Assembly (NCBI GenBank): GCA_937881505.1
Contig: CALGEM010000172.1
Span: forward strand, 1-13,270
Direction of reading: 5' to 3'
DNA from: an uncultured euryarchaeote
GTDB lineage: Archaea; Thermoplasmatota; Poseidoniia; Poseidoniales; Poseidoniaceae
DNA length: 13,270 nt
Numbering within the stretch: the first letter of the stretch is position 1; each line of letters opens with the position of its first letter. Below are positions 11,769 through 13,270 of the stretch, in pieces. The position numbers and the translations under genes were made by a program. The notes under the pieces are model-generated. The model was not told the DNA's origin. It saw only the letters and a program-made list of their open reading frames with translations, and made no database searches.

Positions 11769-13270
11769 TCCATTCCTTCCAACGTGCATTGCCTTTGCCG
11801 CTGAGTGTCACGCCGTGTTGTGGGGACGGAGGAAGCGTAACCGACACGGTTGACACGATGCCTTCGTGGACGATTCCGAGGCTCACCTCATCGCCGGTCC
11901 GACCAGCGATGAGTTTCTTGAGGTGCGCTGAAGACTTGATTCGGACACCGTCCACGGCGACCAGTTCGTCGCTAACTTGCGTGCGTTCTCGCAGTGGCGA
12001 ACCGGCGTGATAACTGCTGATGAGCACCCTGCCAGCCGTTTCGCGTAGGTTAACACCCAGCCAAGCCTTGCCTTCTTTGTCGTTGGCATGAGGGACCAAT
12101 TTGAGGCGGAAGGATGACAGGGCGCGTTGCACATTCGGTAGGGCGCGTTGGCGTACGAGGCGGTCAAGGAAGGGCCCCATTGAACCCCCGCCGGGGCATG
12201 CTTTGAGGGTGGTGCGGATGTCGTTGTAGTCCACACCAGGGTCGTCTGTTTCTTCAGATTCGATGGAGAAACGGCGCACGAGTTCGGCCATCAAATCGCA
12301 GGCACCGAAGGTGTTGTTGTTTCGACGACGCAATTCAACGTCGAGGCACATCATGGCCAATTCACCCTCAAGGTAGTATGAAATTTGACTCTCTCTTGTG
12401 TAGGGTCCGCTTCTATAGAGGTGTATCCACGCATCATGGCTTGATTCAGCCAAGGATTCACGGTGCATGCCGTTGCTGGTGGTATGACGCTTCATCTTCC
12501 GTTCGAAATCCAGTCGCCAATCCTTTTCTGACCATGCCCCACTGCGCACACAGATCATGTCGCCCAACCACGAAGTCCCCCCTTCAAACCACCACAGCAG
12601 GTCGGTGTGGACTTCGCTTTGGAGGTCGTAGTCGAGGAAACACTTCGGGCGAAGGCGTTTGACGTTCCACTGATGCAAGTATTCGTGTGAAAACAGGCTG
12701 ACAAGGTCTCGGTATTCGTCATCATGGTCGGGGAAGAGACAGTTTCTGGGCATCATGGACGTTTGTGAATTCATGTGCTCCAAGCCTCCTCGCCCGGTGT
12801 CCGTTAGGTGCAGGACCGTGGTGTAATCCGGCCAATCCGGCACGCCGAACAGGGCGTGGTGTTCTCTAGCGATTTTTTCCATGTCGTCAATGAAGGCTTG
12901 GAGGCGGTCGGCGTTCGGTTGATGCCCACCGCTGTCCCACCACTTGAAGTGGTGCATTCTCCCATCGATGTCGTGAGTGATGGCCTTGTTTGGGTTGACC
13001 TCCATGATGCTGTCCAAGAGGAAATCCCTGCCCAATGCCGTGAACGACCATTGTCCGTTCTCCTCGACCCTGGATTGGTTGACCAGCGTCAATTGTGTGG
13101 CTGGCGTCCATGAGCCCGGGGCAATGAGTTCAACATTGTGAAGCAGGTTCAAGCGTTCGGGGTCAATGCCTCGCTCCGGCCAAAACCACGTGAAGGGCGG
13201 CATCAGGTGGAGATGGGTGGTGTCCAGATGGTTGGAGCGTACCGACAATTCCTTGGCCAGCAAGGTGTAG
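11746..13270 (-). CDS. M61-family peptidase with PDZ domain, partial at the N terminus
   Basis: Zinc metallopeptidase of the M61 (glycyl aminopeptidase) family; the reading frame is still open at the window end, so the N terminus is missing. About 507 residues are present. The diagnostic segments are TDTGRGGLEHMNS (substrate-binding loop, around 12775-12810), SHEYLHQWNVKRLRP with the HExxH zinc motif (around 12650-12690), and LLWWFEGGTSWLGD with the third zinc ligand Glu (around 12560-12600). SYYLEGELAMMCLDVELR is another family block. A PDZ-like domain follows (AWLGVNLRE to LGIVHEG, about 11830-12070). Missing N-terminal residues include the family's beta domain, and perhaps any signal peptide. 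The family is mainly bacterial, with scattered archaeal members. It converges on the SerK-like gene with a 23-bp overlap. Confidence 0.9.
   Translation of the reverse strand, partial: YTLLAKELSVRSNHLDTTHLHLMPPFTWFWPERGIDPERLNLLHNVELIAPGSWTPATQLTLVNQSRVEENGQWSFTALGRDFLLDSIMEVNPNKAITHDIDGRMHHFKWWDSGGHQPNADRLQAFIDDMEKIAREHHALFGVPDWPDYTTVLHLTDTGRGGLEHMNSQTSMMPRNCLFPDHDDEYRDLVSLFSHEYLHQWNVKRLRPKCFLDYDLQSEVHTDLLWWFEGGTSWLGDMICVRSGAWSEKDWRLDFERKMKRHTTSNGMHRESLAESSHDAWIHLYRSGPYTRESQISYYLEGELAMMCLDVELRRRNNNTFGACDLMAELVRRFSIESEETDDPGVDYNDIRTTLKACPGGGSMGPFLDRLVRQRALPNVQRALSSFRLKLVPHANDKEGKAWLGVNLRETAGRVLISSYHAGSPLRERTQVSDELVAVDGVRIKSSAHLKKLIAGRTGDEVSLGIVHEGIVSTVSVTLPPSPQHGVTLSGKGNARWKEWITTRQTN

Noticed and set aside
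1..13270. CRISPR array, insertion sequence, tRNA or rRNA gene
   Set aside because: No regularly spaced repeats, terminal inverted repeats with transposase, cloverleaf or rRNA-like segments were seen by reading both strands.

Overview
The window looks like archaeal chromosome, most likely from Thermoplasmatota and probably a marine Poseidoniales (Marine Group II) relative. Evidence seen: archaeal/eukaryotic-type information genes (aIF2 gamma, ribosomal protein S6e, Orc1/Cdc6, Dph2, a Fcf1/VapC9-like PIN protein and an archaeal-type Hpt) sit beside bacterial-type genes (acyl-CoA dehydrogenase, class II CCA-adding enzyme, M61 peptidase). Coding density is very high, GC content is moderate to high, and translation signals are mixed: clear Shine-Dalgarno sites in places, apparently leaderless or near-leaderless starts elsewhere. 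The lineage is inference from gene content; no search was run.

Layout. (1) 1-154: AT-rich region with TATA-like elements and three short palindromes. (2) 155-1742, plus strand: a compact operon of winged-helix protein, seven-bladed beta-propeller protein and DUF357 protein, joined by two ATGA stop/start overlaps. (3) 1748-7493, minus strand: a seven-gene housekeeping cluster. In transcription order it is GcvH-like protein, hypoxanthine/purine phosphoribosyltransferase, Dph2, Orc1/Cdc6, S6e, aIF2 gamma, PIN protein. The S6e - aIF2 gamma - PIN core is a recurrent archaeal arrangement. (4) 7494-7611: divergent promoter region. (5) 7612-8781, plus: acyl-CoA dehydrogenase. (6) 8782-11252, minus: CCA-adding enzyme followed by an EF-hand protein. 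(7) 11253-11324: divergent promoter region. (8) 11325-11768, plus: ParB-fold protein resembling the free serine kinase SerK. (9) 11746-13270, minus: M61 peptidase with a C-terminal PDZ domain, cut by the window end.

How the parts work together. The minus cluster puts initiator-tRNA delivery (aIF2 gamma), a small-subunit ribosomal protein, EF2 diphthamide modification, a probable rRNA-processing PIN protein, purine salvage and the replication initiator in one possibly shared transcription unit. The three convergent gene pairs have gaps of 5, 0 and -23 bp, so their transcripts must overlap at the 3' ends unless termination occurs inside coding sequence.

The points most worth a second look are: a GcvH homologue with Glu at the lipoyl-lysine position; an aIF2 gamma without the usual zinc-knuckle cysteines; a TGAGGG/CCCTCA/TGAGGG arrangement over the dph2 ribosome-binding site that could form two exclusive hairpins; the uncharacterised wHTH/propeller/DUF357 operon; and the class II CCA enzyme in an archaeal setting. 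I see no CRISPR array, insertion sequence, tRNA or rRNA. No stretch over 300 bases lacks a gene.
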